Source: Lentisalinibacter sediminis
Lineage (GTDB): Bacteria > Pseudomonadota > Gammaproteobacteria > Steroidobacterales > Woeseiaceae
DNA: 64,000 nucleotides
Direction of reading: 5' to 3'
NCBI RefSeq assembly: GCF_040706615.1
Contig: NZ_JAPDRF010000006.1
Coordinates: 62,001-126,000 of the forward strand
Under the pieces are notes generated by a model. It saw only the letters and a program-made list of their open reading frames with translations. It made no database searches and was not told the DNA's origin. This document shows, piece by piece, positions 18,118-26,305 of this stretch (positions are counted from its first letter, which is position 1; the number at the start of each line of letters is the position of its first letter). The translations under genes were made by a program, and so were the position numbers.

Positions 18118-19433
18118 GCAACGGCCTCGTCGGCTGAACGATTGCGGACGTCGATTTTCCCGGTGACTGCAGCCGAGATCAGTGCATTTCGTCTTTGCTC
18201 AAGCAGCGTTATCGACGTCTCACATTCCTCGATTACGCCATCGAACCGCTCCGTAGACTCGCGTAGGAAGTCTAATATCTGCTGCTGCTCTGACTGTGGC
18301 GGAAGCGCTAACGGCATTTTCGCTAGTCGGGAGATGTAAATATGCTTTATAGCGGTGCCACCCGCCTCGTAGATCATTCGAGCTTGGTAGATGCCGCCCA
18401 TCAACAGGTATACGAGAAACCCGCTGCTCACCGTACTCGCTTTGGGCCGTAAAAGCGCGACTGACTGATTTATGCACGCGTCGGAACCATCATGGATAGC
18501 AACCCGACCAAGCGTTCCGTCTTTAGTAAGGAGGATGTCTCCTTTCTTGGGTCGACTTTTAGCGGTCAGCAGAGTATCAAAAGCCTCACGCGAGGTTCGC
18601 CTGGCGCTTTCGTACTGAACATGTCCCATGGCAATGTCGTTCGCCGTAAGCAGGAATGGCCCGTCATCTTCTGTCGGCATCGGATTCGTGTAGCCATACG
18701 AAATCTTGGTCAGGGTCCATCCAACGCGGGTGACGTCCCAATGCGCCGGTACCTCCCCCAACCACTCAACGCCCGACGGCTTCGTCGGCGCATCCGGATT
18801 CAGGCCCTTGGTCACCGCGTGACTGATAACGGCCTGGCGTTTTTCCTGCAATATGTCGATTAGATTCTGTTGCTCACTGATGAGGCTTTCGATCTTCGCC
18901 AGCTCTCTTTTCAGGAACGTTGCGATGTGCTTCTGCACTTCGAGCGGCGGACACGGTACCCGCAGGGTCTTGATATCGGGAAAGTAAATGGTCAGGTGTG
19001 TAGCACCGTACGAAAGTTGATCATACTTCTGGCCCATCGCCTTCACAGCGGCGTGCAGATAGTCCGAATCAACCATACGCGGATTGGGCGTCCAGCACAC
19101 GAATGCTTGGGTCGTTGCCATCGGCTTCCCAATCACGCAGCTAAACCCAATCGATGCCGTTCGCGACAACATGACCGTCCCTTCGGGATGCACGACTGCC
19201 GCACTGTTCTCGAGCCCTAGCTCACTAATCTTTTGCCCCGTTTGCATAAGGGGCTCCAACGACCATGGTCCGTGCTTTCTGATATCGTCAACCGTCACCC
19301 AGGGGATGGTGCAATTCTGCCAGTATTCTGCAACCGACCTTGACGGAGTATGGCCGGTCCCGAGGGACGCGACCTCCCGAAGCGGGACTACGGGCCACTT
19401 CGTAGTCGTCTTTCCGAACCATAGATTGGTCAC
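18114..19433 (-). CDS. hsdS: Type I restriction enzyme specificity subunit
   Basis: A 439-residue HsdS with two target-recognition domains (about residues 15-180 and 225-400). Each is followed by a coiled-coil spacer (AKIESLISEQQNLIDILQEKRQAVISHAV and the C-terminal RFDGVIEECETSITLLEQRRNALISAAVTG). It sets the bipartite DNA target for both methylation and cleavage. The GTG start overlaps the hsdM stop (GTGA at 19430-19433) and the stop overlaps hsdR. Full length, no sign of inversion repeats or a second partial hsdS nearby. Confidence 0.94.
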   Translation of the reverse strand: MTNLWFGKTTTKWPVVPLREVASLGTGHTPSRSVAEYWQNCTIPWVTVDDIRKHGPWSLEPLMQTGQKISELGLENSAAVVHPEGTVMLSRTASIGFSCVIGKPMATTQAFVCWTPNPRMVDSDYLHAAVKAMGQKYDQLSYGATHLTIYFPDIKTLRVPCPPLEVQKHIATFLKRELAKIESLISEQQNLIDILQEKRQAVISHAVTKGLNPDAPTKPSGVEWLGEVPAHWDVTRVGWTLTKISYGYTNPMPTEDDGPFLLTANDIAMGHVQYESARRTSREAFDTLLTAKSRPKKGDILLTKDGTLGRVAIHDGSDACINQSVALLRPKASTVSSGFLVYLLMGGIYQARMIYEAGGTAIKHIYISRLAKMPLALPPQSEQQQILDFLRESTERFDGVIEECETSITLLEQRRNALISAAVTGKIDVRNRSADEAVA

Positions 19434-21172
19434 ACCCCGATCTCCCGGATCATCTCCACGATCTTACCGGTCACCTCCTTCAGCTCCGCGTCGATCTCCG
19501 CCAGCGAGCGTGGCGGCTTGAACACGTAGAAGTGCCTGTTGAACGGGATCTCGTAGCCGATCTTCGTCTTGTCGTGATCGATCCAAGCGTCCGGCACGTG
19601 CGGCTTCACCTCGCGCTCGAGATATTCGTCCACGTCCTCGTGCAGCGGCACGTCCTCGGTGTCACGCAGCTTCGTGTCCGGCTTCGGCTGGCCCTTCTTC
19701 GCGCCCGACGTGTAGCGCTCGATCTCGCCGTCGTCGCCGACCAGTGGCCGCTCGACGGTGATCGTGCGGTAGCCGAACTCGGTGCTGTTGAAGATGCGGC
19801 TGACCGGGATCTCGGTACCGTCGTCATCAGTGAGGTGCGCCTCGCGATTGTCGGCAAACAGCCGCGCTACCTCAGCGATTTGATCCTCACTCATCTCGCG
19901 ACGCTTGCTGCCGAGACTCTTTCGCATCTTCCGCCACAGATGAGTCGCGTTGATGAGTTGCACCTTGCCCTTGCGGTCGTCGGCCTTCCGGTTGGTCAGC
20001 AACCAGATGTAGGTGGCAATACCGGTGTTGTAGAACATGTCGGTCGGGAGCGCGACAATAGCCTCCAGCCAGTCGTTCTCCAGGATCCATCGGCGAATCT
20101 CGCTCTCGCCGCTGCCCGCGTTGCCGGTGAACAGCGGCGAGCCGTTAAGAACGATGCCAATTCGAGTCGGCGCGTCGGTCTTCATCTTCGAGATCAGGTG
20201 CATCAGGAATAGGAGACTACCGTCGGAGACGCGCGGCAGGCCTGGGCCAAAGCGGCCCTTGTCGCCCCGTTTGTGTTCCGCCTGCACTGCGTCGCGCACC
20301 TTCTTCCAGTCGACGCCGAATGGCGGGTTAGCGAGGCAGTAGTCAAAACGCTCTGTGTAAAGCTGGTCATCGCTGAGCGTGTTGCCGAGCTTAATGTTCT
20401 CGGTGTTGTAGCCCTTGATCATCATGTCGGCGACTGCAATGGCGTGTGTCTTGTCGTTCAGCTCTTGGCCGAACGGCACGACGCTCGCGTCCGAGTTCCA
20501 CTCATGGATCTGCTCGATGCCTGACGAAAGGAAGCCGCCGGTACCGCAAGCGGGGTCATAAATGCTCCGGATGACGCCATCGCCCCGCAGCGCGTCTGCG
20601 TCGTGGGAGAACACCAGCGTCGTCGCCAGGCGCACGACGTCGCGCGGCGTGTAGTGCTCACCGGCCGTATCGTTCGCGCTTTCCGCGAAGAGGCGGATCA
20701 GGTGCTCGAACGCTAGCCCCATCTCATGGTTGCTGACGGTGTCCGGGTGTAGGTCAAACCCGGCGAAGTAGTTGCAGATCTGATAGAGCAGCTTGTCGTC
20801 GTGGAGCTTCTGCACGATGGACTCGAACCCGAACTGCTCGAAGATCTGCCGCGCGTTCGGCGAGAAACTGGCGACGTAGTCGACGAGGTTCGACAGCGTG
20901 TCGGCAACGCCCAGATTGCCCAGGCTGTAGGTGCTGGTGTTGTAGAACTTATGGCCGCTGACGCTTGGCAGCACCTGGGTCGGATCGACATCCATGCTCG
21001 CGATCTGTTCGCTCCGCTCGACGACGGCATCGCGGGTGGGCTCCAGCACGCATTCGAGGCGTCGGAGCACGGTAAAAGGCAGGATGATTGTGCCGTATTC
21101 GGATTGTCTGAAGTTACCGCGAAGCAGTTCGGCCACGTTCCAAATGTGGCTACCGAGGTTCTTCTGGTCCAT
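19430..21172 (-). CDS. hsdM: Type I restriction-modification DNA methyltransferase
   Basis: A 580-residue N6-adenine methyltransferase. The start is taken at ATG 21172 (MDQKNLGSHIWNVAELLRG), the standard HsdM N-terminus; the frame stays open 34 codons further upstream. SAM-binding motif I is DPACGTGG (206-213) and the catalytic motif is NPPF (282-285). The N-terminal HsdM_N helical bundle and C-terminal extension are present. It methylates the HsdS target on host DNA and forms the core that HsdR joins. It overlaps hsdS by four bases. Confidence 0.95.
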   Translation of the reverse strand: MDQKNLGSHIWNVAELLRGNFRQSEYGTIILPFTVLRRLECVLEPTRDAVVERSEQIASMDVDPTQVLPSVSGHKFYNTSTYSLGNLGVADTLSNLVDYVASFSPNARQIFEQFGFESIVQKLHDDKLLYQICNYFAGFDLHPDTVSNHEMGLAFEHLIRLFAESANDTAGEHYTPRDVVRLATTLVFSHDADALRGDGVIRSIYDPACGTGGFLSSGIEQIHEWNSDASVVPFGQELNDKTHAIAVADMMIKGYNTENIKLGNTLSDDQLYTERFDYCLANPPFGVDWKKVRDAVQAEHKRGDKGRFGPGLPRVSDGSLLFLMHLISKMKTDAPTRIGIVLNGSPLFTGNAGSGESEIRRWILENDWLEAIVALPTDMFYNTGIATYIWLLTNRKADDRKGKVQLINATHLWRKMRKSLGSKRREMSEDQIAEVARLFADNREAHLTDDDGTEIPVSRIFNSTEFGYRTITVERPLVGDDGEIERYTSGAKKGQPKPDTKLRDTEDVPLHEDVDEYLEREVKPHVPDAWIDHDKTKIGYEIPFNRHFYVFKPPRSLAEIDAELKEVTGKIVEMIREIGV

Positions 21173-21559
21173 TTGGCTCCGGTCGCGAGTTGCCGTCCGT
21201 TGGGTGGAGATGTGTCGTGAGTATACTGAAGACTCGCCCGCCGAACGAAGGGCAGACTCGTATTGAAGGGTCAATACGGCGGGACAGACACCTGTGTTTT
21301 ATCGTGACTAAAGGCGTCTTCACTTGGTCTCTTCCAGCCCATTCGGCGCTAGCGTCATCTGGAACTCCCGCAAGCTACGTGAGGTCCGACTTCGTACGGG
21401 CGCAGTCCGAAAAGATCATTGGAGTATCCGTAATTGTCTCTAGCCGCGACTGAACTTGGTTAGACCTCGTTTACGCGGGTGACACGCATAACAGCGAGAC
21501 CTCATCGAAGGTACGCGCGCAGGGCGTTACAACGCTGTCGTTCCTCACTGCGTTATCCG
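21173..21559. other. Intergenic region between 2H-phosphoesterase gene and hsdM
   Basis: 387 bp with no convincing gene. It must hold the promoter for hsdMSR on the minus strand and the end of the nucleotidyltransferase/2H transcript. No strong hairpin-plus-T terminator was recognised. The open frames here on the plus strand have no family features and run antisense to hsdM. Confidence 0.5.
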
Positions 21560-22162
21560 CTACTGACGCGATTGCGATCGCATATGCGCTGCCATTAGTT
21601 TGGCTGCCCGCTGCAATATGTCTGGTCTTACCAAGCGACGATTCGAGAGGCTAAGAAACTGGCGATCTCGTGGGAGTGATTCCAATGGGAATAGATCTGA
21701 TTGCTTCGACACATAAGGCGAGAGTCGGAATTCATGGCAGACCAACGCCAGCGACTCCTCTCGAAGAAAGTCGTAGATCTTCTGAGCAAGCTGCGGATCG
21801 CTGCCTTTGTAAATGGTTATATGAGGATTGAAACCAAACTTTTCGATCGGAAAATCAGGCTTCCACCAAATATCCTTGAGACTATCGCTCTTGACCCGCA
21901 AAAACACAACGGACGAACCAGGATTGTGAAATATACCGGCCCCGTGGATAAGAATTGGATGCGCATCTAGTGTGCGTTGTAAGCTCCTGATCTCTTCTCT
22001 CGAAATATTCCGGTCGTATGGTCCCCGCACAGTTATGTGTATATCACTACTGGCTTGGCCTTCGCCGAACTCGCGGCGAAGCCCCCACAGCAAAGCGTTA
22101 ATCTCTGGGTCCAAAAACTCGAGAAAGAGAAATCTTGGTGGCCCTTTTTTTTTGTCGCTCAC
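21560..22162 (-). CDS. 2H-phosphoesterase family protein (2'-5' RNA ligase-like)
   Basis: A 200-residue protein with the two HxT motifs that define the 2H phosphoesterase superfamily: H42-I-T44 (SDIHITVRGPY) and H114-I-T116 (FNPHITIYKG), spaced about 70 residues apart as expected. Members act on 2'-5' bonds, cyclic phosphates or cyclic nucleotides (LigT, CPDase, phage Acb1). The GTG start overlaps the upstream nucleotidyltransferase stop (GTGA at 22159-22162), so the two are translationally coupled. A joint role in making and cutting a nucleotide product, or in modifying RNA ends, is inferred. It is too divergent to name a substrate. Confidence 0.8.
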   Translation of the reverse strand: MSDKKKGPPRFLFLEFLDPEINALLWGLRREFGEGQASSDIHITVRGPYDRNISREEIRSLQRTLDAHPILIHGAGIFHNPGSSVVFLRVKSDSLKDIWWKPDFPIEKFGFNPHITIYKGSDPQLAQKIYDFLREESLALVCHEFRLSPYVSKQSDLFPLESLPRDRQFLSLSNRRLVRPDILQRAAKLMAAHMRSQSRQ

Positions 22163-23151
22163 AAGATCAAGTACTTCTGCTGCTCCTGATCGATACCAGG
22201 GTGCGAGAGTGCGCGGTAGAGGAAATTCGACACTCGACGTGCCGCTTTCCGAGAGCTCATAGAAAGCTCTTCATCCGGCAATTCTTGTGTTCCTAGTTTT
22301 TCCTTCCACACAAGAAATCGCTCGTAATCATCCAAGAACGCCTCAAATTCCGGCTGCAGACTTTCGTCTTGTAGTTCGTCCAGACCGAACGCCAACCTTT
22401 GTAGAGGACTCAGGCGTACAAGGGACTTTACCTGAGCAGCAGTCTTCACTGGCTCGGCCATCATCGGAAGAACAGTGCCGAACACGGTCATCATGCGGCT
22501 GAACTTTAAATTGATGTTCTTCTTCCGCCACGGCTTCTCAGGATCATCCCGTATTAGCTCGTAGTTCAGACACAACGTCCGCCAGAATCGGAGCAAATCG
22601 TTTAGCAGAAATAACGGCCGAAATGATCGCTTCCCGCGACTATCCCGGAAATAGTGGTCGATAACGCTGTCAATAGCGGATTCATAGATTTCATCATTGC
22701 AGACACATCGGCTCTCGAGGATAAGGAGCATTCTTACGGTGAACAGATTCTCGCTATCATCTTTGGGTGCACCGAGCGACTGTAGCATCTGCTGAATCGA
22801 GTGAACTTTCAGAAATTCACCGTCATTGCTGAGCGGTCCTGAGCCCAATTCTCTGTTCACGCCAATAACGTGAGCGAGCATCTCTAGCTCATCAAGCCGA
22901 CTCAGTGCGTGATGTGATTCGTCACTCAAAAGAAAGACGTCGAGATCAGACTTTTCACCCACATCGCCGCGACCGAGGGAACCCGCGCAGAACACCGTGC
23001 AGTGTGAACGATTGAAGGGAGCAGCCGAAGATTCAAACCGCGATCGAATCTCGATGAGTCGATCATCAGCTGTTCTCCTCCGCGATCTTAGTGACTTATG
23101 TTCCGAGAGAATTCTCGAGAACGGTCCAGCGGCGCCGGCGACTTCGTCCAT
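22159..23151 (-). CDS. Nucleotidyltransferase-fold protein, partner of 2H-phosphoesterase
   Basis: A 330-residue protein starting at ATG 23151. A DNA polymerase beta-like nucleotidyltransferase core is visible: GSLGRGD (57-63) and D69-L-D71 (KSDLDVFLLSD), the hG[G/S]...DxD pattern. The helical C-terminal 230 residues (SFRPLFLLNDLLRFWRTLCLNYE...) recall protein-PII uridylyltransferase/DUF294-like helical regions but are not assigned. It lacks the length and cap expected of CBASS cyclases such as CdnD, so second-messenger synthesis is only one option; tRNA or protein nucleotidylation are others. First gene of a two-gene unit upstream of hsdM in the defence island. Confidence 0.8.
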   Translation of the reverse strand: MDEVAGAAGPFSRILSEHKSLRSRRRTADDRLIEIRSRFESSAAPFNRSHCTVFCAGSLGRGDVGEKSDLDVFLLSDESHHALSRLDELEMLAHVIGVNRELGSGPLSNDGEFLKVHSIQQMLQSLGAPKDDSENLFTVRMLLILESRCVCNDEIYESAIDSVIDHYFRDSRGKRSFRPLFLLNDLLRFWRTLCLNYELIRDDPEKPWRKKNINLKFSRMMTVFGTVLPMMAEPVKTAAQVKSLVRLSPLQRLAFGLDELQDESLQPEFEAFLDDYERFLVWKEKLGTQELPDEELSMSSRKAARRVSNFLYRALSHPGIDQEQQKYLIL

Positions 23152-23369
23152 GACCGTATCTCCTTCAGCACATGATTATGCATACCCAATCCGGAAGGGA
23201 ACGATATTTGCCCATATGACTTATGGCGTAAACGATAAGCTTCACACTGTTGATGATCGAAATGACGCCAATCTTGGGCGATGAACCGGTACAAGAGGTC
23301 CGGATAGACTCGGTGGCTCTCACCATTCTACCGAGCTAGCGATCCGCTTCTGGATCACGGGAGAAGGTC

Positions 23370-24911
23370 TCAGGCAAGAGGGGTGACAACGAGACATTTG
23401 TCTTGGCCTATTGAGACAATCCTCTCCCCCAACAAGCGCCCAAACGTAACCGCCGGCGTCACCAACATGCCGTTCGTATAGGCATTCCCCGACGTAGCCC
23501 CGGCCCCGATCACCTCCCCCACGGCATACAGATTCGCCACCGCCTCCCCTGAGCGCTTCACCACCCTGAGATCCGAATCCACCGCCAGTCCCGCGAAGGA
23601 GACCACCGTCCACCCCTGCAGCCGCACCGCATAGAACGGCGGCTTCGCAATCGGCAGAGGCCGGTGTTCACGGCCGAGCGGGTCGGGCGTGCCCGCCGCC
23701 AGCGCGCGGTTGTAGGTGTCCACGGTTTCGGTCAGCGCCGCGGGCGAGAGCCCGGTGGCTGCGGCGAGTTCGCCCACGGTCTCGCCGCGGAACATCATCG
23801 GGTGGTCGCTCGTCGCCTCGCGCATGCGCTCACGGGTCCAGTCGTCGAAGAGCGGCGGTGCCTGCTCGAGTATCTCGTCGTCGAACACGGCCCAGTGGGT
23901 CTCGCCGGGCTGGCGTCCCACCGCCACCTCGATGTGATGGATGCTCGGGTGGTCCTCGCGCACGAAGCGCCGGCCATTTGAATTGACCACCACTTCCCAG
24001 GGCGGGCGCACGGGCGGGTTCAGGACGGCGTAGGCCGAGAGCGGCGCCGGGAAGTCCGTGCTGGCCAGGACGCCGCCGGCGAGCGGCAGGTAGTGCTCGC
24101 CGCCGCGCACGTAGCCGCCGGCGGACTCGCCCAGCGTAATGCCAATACCCTGGGCGTTGTGATGGGCGATGCGGCAGCTGAGCGCCACGCCGTGCAGAGC
24201 CTCGAACATCTCCGGGTTGCCGGCGCAGCCGCCGGTGGCCAGCACCACGTTGCGGGCGCGGATGGGCCGGGGCTCGCCTTCCAGCGGTCGGGCGATGACG
24301 CCGGTAACCGCGCCGTCCTTGTCCAGCATCAGCTCCTCGACGCTGGTGTTCATGAGCGTGGTCACGCGCCCGCTGCGGATGCGCTCCTCGATGAGCGGCA
24401 GCATGGTCTCGTAGATGGACCAGCCGCCCTTCGGGCCCCACTGGTAGCGGGGCGTGCGGAAGTGTTCGTGGCCGGAGCCGGTGACCGGGTGCTCCGGCAG
24501 CACCTCGTAGCCGTGCCGGGCGAGCCAGTTGAGCGCCTCGCCCGCGTGCTCGACGAAGCGGCGCGTGAGCGCGGGGTCCGAGGTGCCGTGGTTGATGCGC
24601 ATGATGTCCTCATAGTGCGCATCCGGCGAATCCTCGATGCCCTTCGCTTCCTGCCAGACGGTGTTCGCGGCGGCCACCTGGCCGGTGGAGCGGTCGAGCG
24701 TGCCGCCCAGGATGCCCGCCTTCTCGATGACGAGCACGCGCATGCGTCTGGAGGCGAAGTAGGCCGTGGGCATGCCGGCGGTGCCGCCGCCGACGACGAT
24801 GAGATCCCAGACCTCGTCGGCCGCGGCGCGGAGGGGGTATGGGAGGAGGGTCAGGCCGAGGGCGGCTGAGGTTGTGGTGAGGAGGGTGCGGCGGGTTATG
24901 GGGGTAGGCAT
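23370..24911 (-). CDS. FAD-dependent oxidoreductase of fumarate reductase flavoprotein type, Tat-exported
   Basis: A 513-residue flavoprotein with a twin-arginine signal (ITRRTLLTTTSAALG) and a predicted periplasmic location. The dinucleotide-binding loop is VVGGGTAG (about 39-46), followed by VIEKAGILGGTLDRSTG. The FAD_binding_2 fold closes with GEVIGAGATSGNAYTNGML. Relatives include fumarate, urocanate and related enoate reductases and ketosteroid dehydrogenases; the substrate cannot be told. No haem-binding CXXCH is present, so electrons must come from a partner. The last 12 or so residues (IGQDKCLVVTPLA) lie in AT-richer sequence at the island edge and look unlike the usual end of the family, so the original C-terminus may have been replaced when the island entered. 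Confidence 0.88.
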   Translation of the reverse strand: MPTPITRRTLLTTTSAALGLTLLPYPLRAAADEVWDLIVVGGGTAGMPTAYFASRRMRVLVIEKAGILGGTLDRSTGQVAAANTVWQEAKGIEDSPDAHYEDIMRINHGTSDPALTRRFVEHAGEALNWLARHGYEVLPEHPVTGSGHEHFRTPRYQWGPKGGWSIYETMLPLIEERIRSGRVTTLMNTSVEELMLDKDGAVTGVIARPLEGEPRPIRARNVVLATGGCAGNPEMFEALHGVALSCRIAHHNAQGIGITLGESAGGYVRGGEHYLPLAGGVLASTDFPAPLSAYAVLNPPVRPPWEVVVNSNGRRFVREDHPSIHHIEVAVGRQPGETHWAVFDDEILEQAPPLFDDWTRERMREATSDHPMMFRGETVGELAAATGLSPAALTETVDTYNRALAAGTPDPLGREHRPLPIAKPPFYAVRLQGWTVVSFAGLAVDSDLRVVKRSGEAVANLYAVGEVIGAGATSGNAYTNGMLVTPAVTFGRLLGERIVSIGQDKCLVVTPLA

Positions 24912-25128
24912 GGGCGGGGCTCGTGTGGCGAGGCTCGGGGTAGGTTAGCAGAGGCGGCAGACACGGGTCTCAGGGCCTCTGGGCCGAGAGTTTCTGCAGC
25001 AAAAAGCCGATTTTGGTCTGTAGACAGGTGTTGGCGCCTCCCTTAAGCTGACTTAGCGGTGGAAGCACCCGACCCTTTGGGCGGTCATCGTGCGCGCGAG
25101 CACCGGTGGATCAACGAGCGGGGGACAG

Positions 25129-25419
25129 GTGAAGTATCAGTATCGCTTTTCCTGGGACCCGGCAAAGGCGGCCACGAACCGGAAGAAGCACGGTGTGAGC
25201 TTCGAGCAGATGACGGCTATGCGAAGAGAGTACGACTTTTCGAAAGGCGAGCGCGGCAAGTTTTTCCGGAAGGACGCCGAGCTGCAGTTGCCAGTGTATC
25301 TGGAGGAGGACGTGCTCGAATACCTGCAGGATCGTGCGCGGGAGAAAGGCGTGGAACTGAACGAGTTGGTTAATGCACTGCTCAAGCAGGATATCGCCCT
25401 CATCGAATCCGCCAAGTGA
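25129..25419 (+). CDS. In-frame fusion of BrnT toxin N-terminus and CopG-like antitoxin
   Basis: The first about 27 residues (VKYQYRFSWDPAKAATNRKKHGVSFEQ) are the start of a BrnT-type RNase toxin. They run without a break into a full CopG/BrnA-like antitoxin (MRREYDFSKGERGKF..., then LPVYLEEDVLEYLQDRAREKGVELNELVNALLKQDIAL). A normal BrnT is about 90 residues and separate, so about 65 codons appear to have been deleted in frame. The GTG at 25129 follows a GGGGGAC ribosome site; GTG 25090 is a longer option. The toxin part lacks its catalytic region, so only antitoxin activity could survive; an internal ATG at 25213 could give antitoxin alone. Confidence 0.7.
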   Translation: MKYQYRFSWDPAKAATNRKKHGVSFEQMTAMRREYDFSKGERGKFFRKDAELQLPVYLEEDVLEYLQDRAREKGVELNELVNALLKQDIALIESAK

Positions 25420-25449
25420 GGTCCGGCGGATACGGCCGTTGAGTGCTGC

Positions 25450-25620
25450 GTGAGCAGGTCTGTGCCAAGCGTCAAAGAAGCCGCGCGAGCCGTCATCGAC
25501 AATCTGCCGGATGACGCCACGTGGGAGGACCTGATGTACCGGCTCTGTGTCAGGCAGAAGATCGAGGTAGGGCTGACGGCGGCTGATGAGGGGCGGACGC
25601 TGCCCCACGATGAGATTATA
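25450..25620 (+). pseudogene. Orphan antitoxin remnant (ParE/RelE-partner type)
   Basis: Read from a GTG at 25450, the first about 55 residues (VPSVKEAARAVIDNLP then DDATWEDLMYRLCVRQKIEVGLTAADEGRTLPHDEI) match the small antitoxins that precede ParE/RelE toxins. After HDEI the frame loses the normal ending and simply continues to 25968, antisense through the hicB gene, with no family features. The expected toxin gene is missing. I read this as a decayed TA locus whose 3' end was cut when the convergent hicAB segment came in. Whether it is still expressed is unknown. Confidence 0.55.
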
Positions 25621-25710
25621 AGAGGCGAGTCGCAGGGTTTATCGACGAATGACGCTCAACCGGGGTGGTTGCGGCTTCTCGAAAGGCAGATTCGCCCGGT
25701 GTACCCAGAC

Positions 25711-25923
25711 TCAGGCAGCCACCTCGACATAGTCGACACGGCTGGACGCAGGAGGGATCGGCAGGTTATCGGCGCGCAGGCCTTCCAGGTGAAACTCGAT
25801 AGCCTCGCGGATCTGAGACTCGGTTTCCTCAACGGTCGATCCTGTCGCGACGCATCCCGGCAGATCCGGAACGTAGGCGGAGAAATTGCCATCGGCCGCT
25901 TCGATCACTATCGCGTATCGCAT
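25711..25923 (-). CDS. hicB: HicB family antitoxin
   Basis: A 70-residue partial-RNase-H-fold HicB: MRYAIVIEAADGNFSAYVPDLPGCVATG then TVEETESQIREAIEFHLEGL. It is of the short type without an added DNA-binding domain. It neutralises HicA by covering the active-site histidine. It follows hicA by 7 nt on the minus strand and the pair is complete. Confidence 0.93.
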   Translation of the reverse strand: MRYAIVIEAADGNFSAYVPDLPGCVATGSTVEETESQIREAIEFHLEGLRADNLPIPPASSRVDYVEVAA

Positions 25924-25930
25924 TGCCAGA

Positions 25931-26119
25931 TCACTCCTTCAGACCTGCCTGCTTCAGAATACTGTTGAGGGTGCCCGGTGCCAAGTCGTCGGAAGGTTTA
26001 CCGGGAACCGTTACGCGCCCGGCCCGCATTTCATGCTTGAGCTGACGGTGACTGCCGCGACGCGATACTTCGACCCAACCCTCATCTCGCAACATTCTCA
26101 GCACTTCTCGCACCTTCAT
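25931..26119 (-). CDS. hicA: HicA family mRNA interferase toxin
   Basis: A 62-residue dsRBD-like HicA toxin starting at ATG 26119 (MKVREVLRMLRDEGW); a longer frame begins at 26140 but the family starts here. The catalytic histidine is in RRGSHRQLKH, followed by RVTVPGKPSDDLAPGTLNSILKQAGL. It cleaves mRNA and tmRNA when HicB is lost. Toxin precedes antitoxin, the usual hicAB order. Confidence 0.93.
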   Translation of the reverse strand: MKVREVLRMLRDEGWVEVSRRGSHRQLKHEMRAGRVTVPGKPSDDLAPGTLNSILKQAGLKE

Positions 26120-26305
26120 GCTGGGAGGGTGACTGTGCACAGGAGCTGAGAGCTACTAGCGTTTCTGCGCGAAAGCAGCAGAAGCGAGTGGTCGCGACCT
26201 TATGTGAAGTCCGCAAAATACTCCTGAGCACGCGCGCCTTTGCTCTATACTCATCCCTCACGAACGCCGCCGAAAAACAACCACTGGCGTTCAGGGGGAA
26301 TCAAA

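Noticed and set aside
21173..21559. Possible small genes between hsdM and the 2H gene
   Set aside because: The frames found lack ribosome sites and family resemblance; the region is better explained as promoter and untranslated sequence.
22159..23151. Call of a CBASS cyclase for the nucleotidyltransferase gene
   Set aside because: Only the GS...DxD core is visible. The C-terminal part does not match known CD-NTase features and no CBASS effector, Cap2 or Cap3 gene is nearby.
25620..25968. Continuation of the antitoxin frame from 25450 through hicB
   Set aside because: After HDEI the translation has no family features and is antisense to hicB; treated as read-through, not as a longer gene.
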